Shown here: positions 34,101 through 45,520 of the stretch, piece after piece | Numbering within the stretch: the stretch's first letter is position 1 | How the letters are laid out: the number at the start of each line of letters is the position of its first letter | Notes under the pieces: model-generated | The model's database searches: none | Told to the model about the DNA's origin: nothing | Seen by the model: the letters and a program-made list of their open reading frames with translations, nothing else | Assembly (NCBI GenBank): GCA_050331815.1 | Contig: JBHJGM010000001.1 | Span: 102,994-166,993 of the forward strand | DNA from: JBHJGM01 sp050331815 | Lineage (GTDB): Bacteria > Verrucomicrobiota > Verrucomicrobiia > Opitutales > JBHJGM01 | Reading direction: 5' to 3' | DNA length: 64,000 nt | Position numbers and translations under genes: made by a program

Positions 34101-34811
34101 CAGGAGGTGGTTGGGCTGCGCTTTGAGGCAAGCGACGCGCAGGAGCGTTTCGAGCGTATTCGCCTGATTCTGGAAACCCTCGCCGGGGCACCCTACACCG
34201 CGCGCTTCATTTCAACCAAACTGACCGAGCACTACATCCGCACACCGGCGCCCGAAGATGCGGTGGCGGACCTGGCCCGCGTTTATCTGGAAACCGGGGG
34301 CGACATCGGTGCCTTGTTGCTGGCCTTGGCCGAGCATCCCGATTTTTGGGCCGCGCGTACCGACCCGCGGCTGGCCAAGCCCCTCGAGTACGGCCTGCGG
34401 TTGTACCGCGTGAGCTCCGAATACAACTACGAGCATGTTTTGCGCGGTTTCATGCAAAATACCGGCACGGGCCTTTTTGAGCATGCCACTCCCGACGGCC
34501 TGCCCGAAGACGATGCGGCCTACGCCTCTTCCAACGCCTTGATGCAGCGCTGGCGTTTCGTCACCCGCAGCAAATGGACGCTGCTACGGCTCACCCCCCC
34601 CGGTTGGCGAAAGGCCATGGAAGCGCCGACGCCCGCGGCGCAGAAGGATATGCTTCAGTTGGTTAGCCAGCGCTTGACCGGCTACCCCTTGCGCGAGCGG
34701 TCCGTCAACGCCGCCCTCGAGGCGCTCAACACCTCGCAGACCCGCTCGACCGAGCGCATTCACGAGGTGACGCAACTGGTTGGGATGATGCCTGAAAGCA
34801 ATTTTCGCTAA
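31182..34811 (+). CDS. Secreted DUF1800 protein with two carbohydrate-binding-like modules
   Basis: A 1209-residue exported protein. Residues 1-22 are a signal peptide. Two segments share the pattern F-x-N-D followed by a spacer and D-R-N-x-F-L: one ends near residue 376 (FMNDFAAGENDRNLFLD), the other near 637 (FINDLYEHEKGDRNFFL). This pattern is that of Ca-dependent xylan-binding CBM36/60-like domains. Immunoglobulin-like beta segments lie between and after them (SVDLLLNGEKLDL). The DUF1800 domain begins near 763 (VHLLNRFGFGPEPGEL) and includes the family motif RLNENYAREVLELHTFGVD. The biochemical role of DUF1800 is unknown. It is followed after 39 bases by a DUF1501 gene, its usual partner. 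A TATTATAC element lies at 31161-31168. Confidence 0.88.
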   Translation: MCRLFSFACLGASLLLVSSLKALPLESALLTALSSVATATTQTEPAFFVDNVTLPANRVLVLPISLEELAESRRTFPIRSDNPQVLAVDGPAEVLKGKSVGYFRVQTGVTGDTTLRMGWQELAVTVEADTPVSILSGGQPRITTPINGALIWGTITVGVEIPKPLTAAKTEVRRLQLFAGDRLITEQAEPLHREGERLLRYAFELEVDRIHAGPQQLRAEAHFADGSIRSSESVLVGALRVRPGDLIAGETEAIDLPLEERPRGYGRRQPRANNFGGASGGKVNQMNSGNPSWLLPLDVPQDGHYQMIARVAGHEGAGALPSVHLRVHDDENEFSQGRLVRTDLHRIPIGAPVHLKQGSRIVALRFMNDFAAGENDRNLFLDHFELLAVEPLLAAGKENAAARSVLEIPLGEPKVAFAEPLHGRFIGGAFKFEALALRPPGQTGEAPTVALFLNDRVIDVQQSFAPKYALNRSALQSGANTLRLVADFGNGLPPVSTPTQSVIAVGEVEPAAVPRRHRFPVTGPGWSDFTYQHLEPVPNHAHERVAALYSNAALDLRLPDTLEGHFQVIPDATAHHFRGPVEIRVSVIDDDGETFLGDRHKYWGGWADRSAGAYDFKPGSKFIRVAFINDLYEHEKGDRNFFLRSLVLSEVSETPDKTAPGIEIAYPQDYHTVHEADVVVARLWDDDRIASVDLLLNGEKLDLKLEPPNGEGLFAIPLPVFNLPPGEHRWALLARDAAGNETRTKPYSFTLLEHAPEQPGPYARAVHLLNRFGFGPEPGELARLLVAGERAWLRERIEESPVNPAVANVRTYNELRFRDPGRVNYVQMRALAEFTADPNPVRARFLHFTQNHFSTWIRKTEAHRKMQEHQAFAKAGITRFGDLLWTSATSPAMLHYLDQQRSFKGRLNENYAREVLELHTFGVDNGYAQEDVTRLAGLLTGWTYNEQAALNPDLHNEIEPRFHFDPELNEPEGQEVVGLRFEASDAQERFERIRLILETLAGAPYTARFISTKLTEHYIRTPAPEDAVADLARVYLETGGDIGALLLALAEHPDFWAARTDPRLAKPLEYGLRLYRVSSEYNYEHVLRGFMQNTGTGLFEHATPDGLPEDDAAYASSNALMQRWRFVTRSKWTLLRLTPPGWRKAMEAPTPAAQKDMLQLVSQRLTGYPLRERSVNAALEALNTSQTRSTERIHEVTQLVGMMPESNFR

Positions 34812-34850
34812 GCCAGACATTTTTGTTTCATCACGAACCGAAGGCCCGCC

Positions 34851-36140
34851 ATGGAACTGACCCGACGCTATTTTCTGAAATCCACCGGCGCACTGCTCGC
34901 GTACAGCGGAGTGGCTCCGTTGACCGGTTTGCTCGCCCAGGCCAACGCCAACGGGCAACCCGTCAACGCAGGCAAAACGCTCGTGATCGTCTTTCTGCGC
35001 GGGGGGACCGACGGGCTCAATCTGGTGGTCCCTTTCAATGACCCGGATTATTACAATCTACGTCACTCGATCGCCATTGCCGAGCCCGGCAAATCGCAGG
35101 GTGCCATCGATCTCGACGGCTTCTTCGGCCTGCATCCGCGCGCTCAGGCCTTGGCCCCGCTTTTGAAATCGGGCGAGGCGACCGCGCTGCACGCCGTTGG
35201 CTACGCGCACAACACCCGCTCGCATTTCGAGGAGCAGGACACCTGGGAAACCGGCATTATCGGCAACACCGTCAGCTCCGATGGCTGGCTCAACCGGCAC
35301 CTGCTGACTTCGACCGGTCGCGGGCCCATCCGCGCGCTCTCCATCGGCGACAACCTGCCGCGCATCCTTCACGGCAAAGCCGAGGCCATTGCCGTCAAGG
35401 GCCTGACCGATCTCGCCATCCCGCAAACCAAAAAAGGCATCCGCCCGGATGCGTTGCGAGCCGCCCTGGAAGATGCCTACTGCACACACGAGCCCTCCGA
35501 ACGCCGCAACCGCATCGACGCCGAGACACTGCTGGCGCAAACCGCCGGGGCCACCCTCGACGGCATGAAGCACCTGCAATCGGTGGCGAACCAGAAATAC
35601 ACGCCGGCTGCCGAATACCCGAATGATCCGTTTGGTCGCGGCCTGCAAAACGTGGCCCGCATGATTAAAGGCGACATCGGCCTGGAAGTCGTTGAGCTGA
35701 CCCTCGGGGGCTGGGATACCCACAACGATCAGGGCGGCGTCGATGGCTCGTTTGGCAACAACTGTCAGACGCTTGCCGAAGGTCTGGCCGCCTTTCACAA
35801 GGATCTCGGCTCAAGGATGAATGATGTGCTGGTGCTGACCCTGAGTGACTTTGGTCGCACCGCCGCCGAAAACGGTACCGGCGGCACGGACCATGGCTGG
35901 GGTAATTGCATGTTCGCCATTGGCGGCAACATTCCCAAGGTGCGGGCGCAACAAAGCTCACCGGTATTGACGCAATGGCCCGGGCTGGCCAAAGAGCAGC
36001 TCAACCAGGGCCGCGACCTGCTGCACACCACCGATTTTCGCGACGTGATCGGCGAGGTCATTCAGGAGCACCTCGGCAATCCGAACCTGAAAACGGTTCT
36101 ACCCGACCACGCCTTCAAGCCCGTCGGCCTGATCGCCTGA
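34851..36140 (+). CDS. DUF1501 protein with Tat-like leader
   Basis: A 429-residue protein. The N-terminus TRRYFLKSTGALLAYSG has the twin arginines, the F-L-K continuation and the weakly hydrophobic stretch of a Tat signal, ending near residue 34. The mature protein has the DUF1501 landmarks: VIVFLRGGTDGLNLVVPF at the start of the domain, the HNTRSHFEEQDTWETG segment, LGGWDTHNDQGG, and VLTLSDFGRTAAENGTGGTDHG. These motifs resemble the alkaline-phosphatase/sulfatase superfamily fold, but no activity has been established. It sits 39 bases after the DUF1800 gene, a widespread pairing in Planctomycetes and Verrucomicrobia. A tatC gene is at 44093. Confidence 0.9.
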   Translation: MELTRRYFLKSTGALLAYSGVAPLTGLLAQANANGQPVNAGKTLVIVFLRGGTDGLNLVVPFNDPDYYNLRHSIAIAEPGKSQGAIDLDGFFGLHPRAQALAPLLKSGEATALHAVGYAHNTRSHFEEQDTWETGIIGNTVSSDGWLNRHLLTSTGRGPIRALSIGDNLPRILHGKAEAIAVKGLTDLAIPQTKKGIRPDALRAALEDAYCTHEPSERRNRIDAETLLAQTAGATLDGMKHLQSVANQKYTPAAEYPNDPFGRGLQNVARMIKGDIGLEVVELTLGGWDTHNDQGGVDGSFGNNCQTLAEGLAAFHKDLGSRMNDVLVLTLSDFGRTAAENGTGGTDHGWGNCMFAIGGNIPKVRAQQSSPVLTQWPGLAKEQLNQGRDLLHTTDFRDVIGEVIQEHLGNPNLKTVLPDHAFKPVGLIA

Positions 36141-36253
36141 ACTGGCTTTCTGCGCTCAGCTCAGGAACTCGACGGCGTCTTTGGTCATGCGAGCGTGGCG
36201 TGCAGTGATATTTTTACCGGAGAAGCTGCTGAGGCCTTCGGTTGAGGCACCGG

Positions 36254-37423
36254 CTAGTTGAGTGAAGTTACGGGCTGCGCCTTTGCCACATACGCCGGGT
36301 CGATTTGAACCCCGAAGCCCGGACCTGTCGGCACCCGCACTGAACCGTCACGGCACTTCAGGTCCGAGCCGCTTATCTCCATGGGGATCGTGCTTTCGCC
36401 TTTGAATTCCTGATACGGTCCGGGGTTTTCAATGTAAGAGGCGAAGTGCAGGGCATTGAGATAGCCGAGGCCCCAGCCGGACATGTGCACCGTGCAGGGC
36501 ATGCCCGCGGCTTGAGCCAGGCGCGCCACCCGTGTGCAGCGCACGTAGCCGCCAAAGTAGTGCAGGTCCGGCTGTACCACGTCGACACCACGGTTTTCGA
36601 TGAGCCACTGGAAACGCCGTAGGCTGACTTCCTGTTCGCCCCCGGCGATGGGCAACTCCAGTGCTTGGGTAACCTGGCGCGTCTCCCACAGGTGGTCGAA
36701 TGGGCAGGGCTCCTCGAAAAAGGCATAGTCGTGCGCTTCCATGAGGCGTCCCAGCCGCACGGCGTGTGCGACGTCGAAGGAACTGTTGGCGTCGGCGTAG
36801 AGCGTCATCTCAGGTCCAAAGGCTTCGCGTACGAGAGGAATGAGGGCCTCGCTCCGGCCGGCGGGGTTTTCCGTGTTTGCGCTCATGCGTCCGCCCACGC
36901 GAAACTTCAAGGCGCGGCAGCCTGTTGCCCCGACCAGGGCGCGCAGGTGATCGAGCTCGGCTTCGGGCGAGTTGCCGCGCTCGTGGCTGGCGACATACAG
37001 CGGGATATCCCGCCGCCGCACACCGCCAAAAAGCTCTCCGATGGCTTTTCCGGTTACCCTGCCCAGCAGGTCTAGCAGCCCCATCTCGACGGCCGCGACG
37101 CAAATCCACCAGGCCAGTCCCTGAAACTTGTAGTTACTCTTGTCGCGGTAAAGACGCTCCAGCAAGGCTTCGAGATTGCAGGCATCCTCGCCGATAAAGA
37201 ACGGGGCCACACGCTCCAGAAAGATCGGGTAACACAATTTCAGCTGGCCTGAGTTCGGCACGGTGACCGATTCCGCGCCATCGGTGCTGCGGATGCGCAC
37301 AAGAAATTCAGTGCCGTGGCGCAGTAATTCGATGGAGGCGATTGTGAGGCAAGCCCCCAGCGAGGCAGGATTCAGTATCGGTTCCTGAGCGGACAATGCG
37401 GGCTCCCGAGGTGGCGTCGTCAT
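36254..37423 (-). CDS. Enolase-superfamily enzyme (mandelate racemase/muconate lactonising type)
   Basis: A 389-residue enzyme of the enolase superfamily, which abstracts a proton alpha to a carboxylate. The capping N-terminal domain is followed by the barrel. A basic residue lies in KFRVGG near 172; metal ligands are Asp in YADANSS (near 209), Glu in FFEEPC (near 237) and Glu in GGEQEV (near 261); a His sits in VHMSG near 313. The KxR form and the C-terminal His resemble sugar-acid dehydratases and racemases of the MR subgroup. It lies alone beside an MFS transporter in the same orientation (59-base gap), which may import the substrate. The exact substrate cannot be assigned. Confidence 0.87.
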   Translation of the reverse strand: MTTPPREPALSAQEPILNPASLGACLTIASIELLRHGTEFLVRIRSTDGAESVTVPNSGQLKLCYPIFLERVAPFFIGEDACNLEALLERLYRDKSNYKFQGLAWWICVAAVEMGLLDLLGRVTGKAIGELFGGVRRRDIPLYVASHERGNSPEAELDHLRALVGATGCRALKFRVGGRMSANTENPAGRSEALIPLVREAFGPEMTLYADANSSFDVAHAVRLGRLMEAHDYAFFEEPCPFDHLWETRQVTQALELPIAGGEQEVSLRRFQWLIENRGVDVVQPDLHYFGGYVRCTRVARLAQAAGMPCTVHMSGWGLGYLNALHFASYIENPGPYQEFKGESTIPMEISGSDLKCRDGSVRVPTGPGFGVQIDPAYVAKAQPVTSLN

Positions 37424-37482
37424 GGGTATAGCATGCCACCAGCTACGTGAACAACCAACGCAAAGTGAGGGTCGAGCGCACG

Positions 37483-38895
37483 CTAGGCCGTGGCGCCTTC
37501 AGGTGCCTTCCCCTCGCTATCGGCATCTTCGGGTTTGTGGACGCAGGCGTCGCGTTCACTTTGGCGCTTGAGCAGAAAGTACCCGGCGCCCGCCAGCAGC
37601 AGGCTGGTCAAGACAAACCAGATGGGCAGGCTTGGCAGCGCCTTGGCAAAGACTTCAGACTCGTCCATCGAGTCGGTCTTTACGGCCCCGCTGACGCCCG
37701 CGTAAACAAGCCCAACCGTGCCGTAGGCGATGTTGCCGGCCAGGCCCTTGAAGCTGAGCACGGTAGCCCGGCGGCTGGAGGCGGTCGAGCGGTTCAGGTA
37801 GTGGCTCGCGAAAAATTCGCTCAGCGTCATCAGGTAAAAGACGATCATCGCGAAGATGAGCCCCACGTACGGAATGGCAAAAACGCAGCCCACAAAGCCG
37901 GTCAAACCGATAACGAACAGGGTGCCGAAGTTGGGCCCAATGCTGAAGCGCTCGACCATGAAACGTCCCTGGGTCGGTGCCAGCAGGGTCAGCAGCACCA
38001 TCGCTACTCCGATAAAGCCAAAGTAGGCGACCGGGATTTCAATCAGCCGGAAGTACTCGCTGCTGAGCGTGGCGAACATCCGCGCGGTGCTGTCGAACAC
38101 CATGAACGCCAGAATGATGAACAGCACGAAGGGCATCGAAAGGATCCACTTGCCCGTCTGAAAGACCTGGCCGAATGCGCCCGAGAGCTTCTTCGCGCCG
38201 GGCTCGCCGTTCTCGTTGTCATCGCCGTCCACGTTGGGTTCGCGCAGGCGCGGGGTGATGCCAAGCAGGATAACCGCGGTGATGAGGTTCAGCGCTATCG
38301 GGAAACGCAGCACGGTTTCCCGCGTCAACTCCGTGCTGAACCCCAACGCGGCGACCACCCAGTTGACTACGGCCAGATCGTAGCTTGCCGCCCCGACCAG
38401 CATGGCTACCACCATGGCCGCGCCCTGGTAGCGCATGGCTTTTTCGAGGACCCGTGGCCACAGATCGTCGAGGCCTTTTTCGGTCAGCGTGTCGTAGGCC
38501 AGGGCCTGATCGGCACCACTGGCCAGGGCCTCGGAGATGCCGCTGAGCACGCGGTTGATCGCCACCGCGGCAAAGACCAGCTCCACGTTGCCCAGCGGCA
38601 CAAAGACGAGCACCGCCATCTCCAGCACCATCAGCGCCGAGGCTGCCACCACCAGCCGCTTACGTCCGATCACATCGGCCAGCGCTCCCGAAGGTACCTC
38701 GCACAAGACGATGGTCACCGCCCAGACCGCGTTGAGCAGCGAAAACTGCTCCAGGGTTAGGCCCATGTCCAAAAACAAAATGGTGTAAATGGGATAATAA
38801 AACCGCGCCACATACAAAATCCGAAACAGGATAAACAGCCGGATGTTGGGCTCGCGAAGGGCCTCTTTCAGGCGCGCCTTGGTGTCATCGTTCAT
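37483..38895 (-). CDS. Major facilitator superfamily transporter
   Basis: A 470-residue membrane protein with about 12 predicted helices. The first loop carries the MFS signature (GALADVIGRKRLVV), preceded by the helix NAVWAVTIVLCEVPS. A long charged loop after the sixth helix (DGDDNENGEPGAKK) marks the middle of the protein. The C-terminal tail is acidic and cytoplasmic. Such carriers move small solutes with protons; the substrate is not evident. It is just upstream of the enolase-superfamily gene and could form a transcription unit with it. Confidence 0.87.
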   Translation of the reverse strand: MNDDTKARLKEALREPNIRLFILFRILYVARFYYPIYTILFLDMGLTLEQFSLLNAVWAVTIVLCEVPSGALADVIGRKRLVVAASALMVLEMAVLVFVPLGNVELVFAAVAINRVLSGISEALASGADQALAYDTLTEKGLDDLWPRVLEKAMRYQGAAMVVAMLVGAASYDLAVVNWVVAALGFSTELTRETVLRFPIALNLITAVILLGITPRLREPNVDGDDNENGEPGAKKLSGAFGQVFQTGKWILSMPFVLFIILAFMVFDSTARMFATLSSEYFRLIEIPVAYFGFIGVAMVLLTLLAPTQGRFMVERFSIGPNFGTLFVIGLTGFVGCVFAIPYVGLIFAMIVFYLMTLSEFFASHYLNRSTASSRRATVLSFKGLAGNIAYGTVGLVYAGVSGAVKTDSMDESEVFAKALPSLPIWFVLTSLLLAGAGYFLLKRQSERDACVHKPEDADSEGKAPEGATA

Positions 38896-38973
38896 GGGTC
38901 AGCTGGTTGAGCCGGAAACGCTCAGCCGCCCAAGCCTGTGGGCTTTGTCTTCGAAAGCAAGCCGCCGGCTGCC

Positions 38974-40299
38974 CTAGTCGTGGGTTCCGTTGGGGCTCTC
39001 AAACGCGCCTACCGGTCGACGCCCATTCAGCGCGAAGGGCTTCATCGGCCCCACGAGACGTTGTGGCAGACGGCCTTCGATGTAAACGCCCGCGTCCAGC
39101 GGTTTTTCAAACTGCACGGCTCCGGCCTGATGCAGGCGATTTACCAGATCGTAGCGGTCGTGCGGAATCAGCAGCGCGGTCGGCTTGAGCAGTTCACGCA
39201 GACAGGCATCCAGGGCGTCTTTCAGCGCCTCCAGCCCTTCGCCGGTGTGCGCACTTACGGCGTAAGTATTCGGATGGCAGGCCCGCAGTAATTCCAGCGG
39301 GTGCGGATCTTCGAGCAGATCGAGCTTGTTCAACGCCAGCAGGGTGGGGCGCTCGCCTGCGCCCAGTTCTTTGAGCACGCTCTGGGTTGTGGCCAGGTGC
39401 GCCTCGGCTTCCGGATTGGAAACATCCACAACGTGTATCAGAAAATCCGCGACAAGCGCCTCCTCCAACGTGGCCTTGAAGGCGTCGACCAGGTTGTGCG
39501 GCAGATTGCGCACAAAACCCACGGTGTCGGTCAGGACAATTGTCTGGCCCGATGGCAAGTCAGCGCGTCTTGAGGTGGGGTCCAGCGTGGCGAAGAGCTT
39601 ATCCTCGGCCTGAACGCTGGCACCGGTCAGTGCGTTCAGCAGCGAGGATTTGCCGGCATTGGTGTAACCGACCAGCGCTGCCGTCGGCACCGGTACGCGC
39701 AGGCGCTTTTGCCGCTGCACCGAGCGGTGTTGGCGCACCGTTTCCAGTTCTTTTTTGAGCCGGGCAATGCGGTCGCGCATCATGCGCCGGTCGAGTTGGA
39801 TTTGCTTCTCACCCTCGCCGCGCTGGGTGACGCCGCCGCCGCGCTGCCGTGAAAGGTGGCTCCAGGCGCCGCGCAGACGAGGCAGGGCGTATTCCATCCG
39901 CGCCAGCTCGACCTGCAGGACGGCTTCACGCGTCTGCGCGCGATCCCCAAAAATATCCAGAATCACTTCCTGGCGATCGATCACGGTCACCCCGCTTTCT
40001 TTTTCCCAGTTGCGCTGCTGGGCGGGACTGAGCTCAAAATCAAAAACCAGGCAGTCGGCTTCCTGCGAGCGGGCCTGCATAAGTACTTCCTCGGCCTTCC
40101 CTTTGCCTAGGAAAAAGCGCGGGCTTGGCTCGCGCACCTTGGCCATTACCTGGGCGACCACGCCGATGTGCAGATTTTGCACCAGCTCGGCCAATTCATC
40201 CAACAGGCTTTGCGCTTCGCCGGGATTGGAGTCGCGCATCTCGATACCAACCAGCAGCGCCCGTTCGACCCGGGGCGACAGGTCGGCGGTTTCGAGCAT
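38974..40299 (-). CDS. hflX: Ribosome-associated GTPase HflX
   Basis: A 441-residue GTPase that splits or rescues stalled ribosomes under stress. The N-terminal HflX domain includes FFLGKGKAEEVL, followed by the Arg/Gln-rich linker region (LRGAWSHLSRQRGGGVTQRGEGEKQIQLDRR split over residues 135-170). GTP-binding motifs are G1 GYTNAGKS (near 212), G3 DTVGF and G4 NKLD. A C-terminal domain follows, as in the longer HflX forms. Length is normal. The gene lies between the MFS transporter and a thioredoxin-like gene, all on the minus strand, separated by normal gaps. Confidence 0.94.
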   Translation of the reverse strand: MLETADLSPRVERALLVGIEMRDSNPGEAQSLLDELAELVQNLHIGVVAQVMAKVREPSPRFFLGKGKAEEVLMQARSQEADCLVFDFELSPAQQRNWEKESGVTVIDRQEVILDIFGDRAQTREAVLQVELARMEYALPRLRGAWSHLSRQRGGGVTQRGEGEKQIQLDRRMMRDRIARLKKELETVRQHRSVQRQKRLRVPVPTAALVGYTNAGKSSLLNALTGASVQAEDKLFATLDPTSRRADLPSGQTIVLTDTVGFVRNLPHNLVDAFKATLEEALVADFLIHVVDVSNPEAEAHLATTQSVLKELGAGERPTLLALNKLDLLEDPHPLELLRACHPNTYAVSAHTGEGLEALKDALDACLRELLKPTALLIPHDRYDLVNRLHQAGAVQFEKPLDAGVYIEGRLPQRLVGPMKPFALNGRRPVGAFESPNGTHD

Positions 40300-40430
40300 C
40301 CCGGGGCTCTTCTTCTTGTGGCTGGAACTGATGAGAGGGCCTTTGCTTGATGTTGGTTAACTGTACAACATGCCTTGTCTGCGTCACGGCGTCAAAGCAA
40401 CAAAGCTGGCGTGGCCATCCGCCTGCACAA

Positions 40431-40457
40431 AATGAGCCCCCGCCTATTGGCGGGGGC
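40431..40457 (-). terminator. Hairpin downstream of the thioredoxin-like gene
   Basis: A perfect 9-base-pair stem (GCCCCCGCC with GGCGGGGGC, loop of four) lies 85 bases after the stop. On the minus strand it is followed by TCATTTTG, a weak U tract, so termination may be partial. Confidence 0.6.
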
Positions 40458-40541
40458 CCGGTATACTTCCTGACTTATGACGCTGCTGTTCTCTCTGAGG
40501 AAAGTAATACCTTTGGCGTAGAAAAGTGTGTCGCTCGTAGT

Positions 40542-41003
40542 TTAGAGCATGGATACCTTCAGCCCATCCAAGTGCTTTTGTATCGCCTGGGCGTAGACAT
40601 CGGGCGATTGCTTGCCGCGAATCGTTTCCATGATTTTGTTGGTTTGGCCGTCGACGATGAAGACCTGACTGCGCTGATCGACGTCGACGATGGACGGATT
40701 CAGCCCAAGCAGCTTGGCCAGTTTGCGGCTGTTGGCCTTGGTGGCTTGGTCGGTTAAATCCATCTGAAAGTAAATGACCGAGGCGTCGGCAAAGTCGGCC
40801 TTGGTCTTCTTCAGGTCCGCGGCGATGACTTTACAGGTTGAGCACCAGTCTGCACTGGCTTCCACCACAAAAAGGGTCGGGCGGTTAACTTTGGATTCGC
40901 TGACCGGCGTCGCGCTGGCGGCTCCGGATTGAAGGCTCAGGCTGGTGCCGAGGATGAGGGCCACCACGAGGGCGGCAAACGAGGAAACGGATTTAACGTT
41001 CAT
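40542..41003 (-). CDS. Exported thioredoxin-like protein
   Basis: A 153-residue protein. Residues 1-32 are a signal peptide (FAALVVALILGTSLSL). The active site is WCSTCK with C54 and C57, preceded by VVEASAD as in the C-terminal thioredoxin domain of DsbD and related periplasmic reductases. It should reduce disulfides outside the cytoplasm. The STC middle residues differ from thioredoxin's GP, which fits DsbD-gamma-like proteins. ATG 41003 is chosen over 41042 because it starts the signal peptide. It is separated from the upstream ppdK gene by a terminator. Confidence 0.82.
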   Translation of the reverse strand: MNVKSVSSFAALVVALILGTSLSLQSGAASATPVSESKVNRPTLFVVEASADWCSTCKVIAADLKKTKADFADASVIYFQMDLTDQATKANSRKLAKLLGLNPSIVDVDQRSQVFIVDGQTNKIMETIRGKQSPDVYAQAIQKHLDGLKVSML

Positions 41004-41066
41004 AGTAGCAGGTTGGTTCGTTTTGGATGAGAGCGAATCCACCGAGCCGGTATTCCCAACCGCGAA

Positions 41067-41100
41067 ATAAAAAAACGCCTCCCGCGTGCGGAAGGCGTTT
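41067..41100 (-). terminator. Rho-independent terminator after ppdK
   Basis: Read on the minus strand, AAACGCCT pairs with AGGCGTTT around an inner CCGC/GCGG stem, and the stem is followed by a T run, 27 bases after the ppdK stop. Confidence 0.85.
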
Positions 41101-41126
41101 GGAAAAGGATGAATCAGTACGCAGGC

Positions 41127-43898
<2,772 letters not shown>

Positions 43899-44092
43899 CG
43901 CAGAGGTGGATTTACTCTGTTAGTGATTTTGGATTTTAAAGCGCGCGTGTTCAGCTTTTGCAGCGCGTATAACGGAAGCGGGAGAAAAGCGCGGTTGCCG
44001 ATGAGTGTCAATGGATAAGGGGTCCACGCCGCCCAGCTTCTCGCCGATTTGAAACATCCCGTGTTTCTGCAATGCTTTGGCTACTGTATTGA

Positions 44093-44932
44093 ATGACCCA
44101 GGAACCACCAGTGCGGCTCCCCGAAACGGATGAATCCGGTGTCCATCCGGCGATGCGCGTGGCTGGAGAGATGAGCCTGCTCGAACATTTGGAAGAGCTG
44201 CGGACCGTCCTGATCCGTTCGCTGGCGGCGCTACTGTTTGGCTGCGTGATTGCCGGGGCTTACTACGACAGTGTCTCACTGGCACTGCAATTGCCCCTGA
44301 TGGAGGTGCTCGATGTGCACACCCCCGAGGAACTGCGGACCCAGCTCAACACGCTCTCTCCGTACGCGGTTTTCACGCTTCTTTTGCAGATCATCGTTTT
44401 TGGCGGGGCCGCCTTGGCTTCGCCGCTGATCCTGTTTTTCATTGGCTCCTTTCTGGTGCCCGCTCTCACGCCGCAGGAAAAGAAGATCCTCTTTCCCGGC
44501 ATCCTTGCAGGGACGCTCCTGTTCTTTCTGGGCGCGGCCTTCGCGTACTTCGGTGTGCTTCCGCTGTCCTTGCGCTTCAGCTTGTTGCTCAACCAGGAGA
44601 TGAACCTCGGGATGGTCTGGAACGCCTCCGATTACTACTCAGGAGTCATTCTGCTGACCTTCGGCATGGGCGTGCTTTTCGAGTTTCCGTTGCTGCTGGT
44701 CATCCTGCAGTACCTGGGGATTCTCTCTCCCCAGCAACTCACCAAGGGCTGGCGTTGGGCCGTCCTGGTGATCCTGCTCGTCTCAGCGATTTTGACCCCA
44801 GCGGACATCGCATCCATGGTTGCGGCGGCCATTCCTCTGAGCCTGCTTTACGCCGGAGCGATTGTGGTCGGGCACTGGGTTGTCAAAGCCAAGCGCAAGC
44901 GCGACGCTGCCTTCTGGCAGGAAGGCGCGTAG
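44093..44932 (+). CDS. tatC: Sec-independent protein translocase TatC
   Basis: A 279-residue protein with six predicted membrane helices. The first follows the cytoplasmic motif MSLLEHLEELRTVLIRSL, the binding site for twin-arginine signals; later landmarks are FTLLLQIIVFGGAALASPLILF and a loop with the FGMGVLFEFPLLLVIL helix. It recognises folded Tat substrates in the inner membrane. The N-terminal 20-residue extension before this motif is variable in the family, and ATG 44150 or 44171 could be the true start. TatA/TatB genes are not adjacent. The DUF1501 protein at 34851 is a potential client. Confidence 0.95.
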   Translation: MTQEPPVRLPETDESGVHPAMRVAGEMSLLEHLEELRTVLIRSLAALLFGCVIAGAYYDSVSLALQLPLMEVLDVHTPEELRTQLNTLSPYAVFTLLLQIIVFGGAALASPLILFFIGSFLVPALTPQEKKILFPGILAGTLLFFLGAAFAYFGVLPLSLRFSLLLNQEMNLGMVWNASDYYSGVILLTFGMGVLFEFPLLLVILQYLGILSPQQLTKGWRWAVLVILLVSAILTPADIASMVAAAIPLSLLYAGAIVVGHWVVKAKRKRDAAFWQEGA

Positions 44933-44966
44933 CTGACTTATGGTGCGGATAAGCCCTGCCGCTAAC

Positions 44967-45251
44967 TTACGAGGCGGGGGTATCGGATTTGGCTGGCAGG
45001 CGCTTTTTGTGGTCCACCAGCGTCACACGAAACAGGCCCAGCGCCATCCAAAACACCATCGAGAGGCAGAACGAGGTGTAGGCCGAATAAAGGTAGAGCA
45101 GGCCCGTGTCGTGACCGGGCACGTGCGGCGGTATCACCACGAAGGTGAAAACCAGAAAGAAGACCACCGCCAGCGCGGTGTCGGTCAGCACGCCGACTTT
45201 GGTCAGCAGTTGCTTGCTTTGGTCTTCACGGGGTGGTTCTGCCTGGGACAT
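44967..45251 (-). CDS. Small two-helix membrane protein, function unknown
   Basis: A 94-residue protein starting at MSQAEPPRED (ATG 45251; the frame is open to 45287). A charged N-terminal 25 residues is followed by two membrane helices, about 28-47 (TALAVVFFLVFTFVVIPP) and 59-80 (YLYSAYTSFCLSMVFWMALGL), and a basic tail (VDHKKRLPAK). No family is recognised. It converges with tatC (34-base gap). A homologue search would be needed to tell whether it belongs with Tat or is unrelated. Confidence 0.6.
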   Translation of the reverse strand: MSQAEPPREDQSKQLLTKVGVLTDTALAVVFFLVFTFVVIPPHVPGHDTGLLYLYSAYTSFCLSMVFWMALGLFRVTLVDHKKRLPAKSDTPAS

Positions 45252-45520
45252 GTCTGCGAGTAAGGGCCGGCGCGGGCTGGCTGTCAACGCTCTGGAGGAC
45301 CCCGCCTGGAATGGCTTTTTCCTTCAAACCAACCCGAGCCCGACCTCCATTTGCAGGCGGAATCATGCGTCCGCTGCCCATCCTGACCGAGCGTGGCCAG
45401 GACTGCGCCCAGTGGAATAAACCCGCAATCCGGCAACTCGGGCTGGCATCGACTGTCTTTTTCAATTGAGGCTGAACGAATTAGCCCATTAGCTGCCTGA
45501 ATAATACATAGCGTTTCCAA

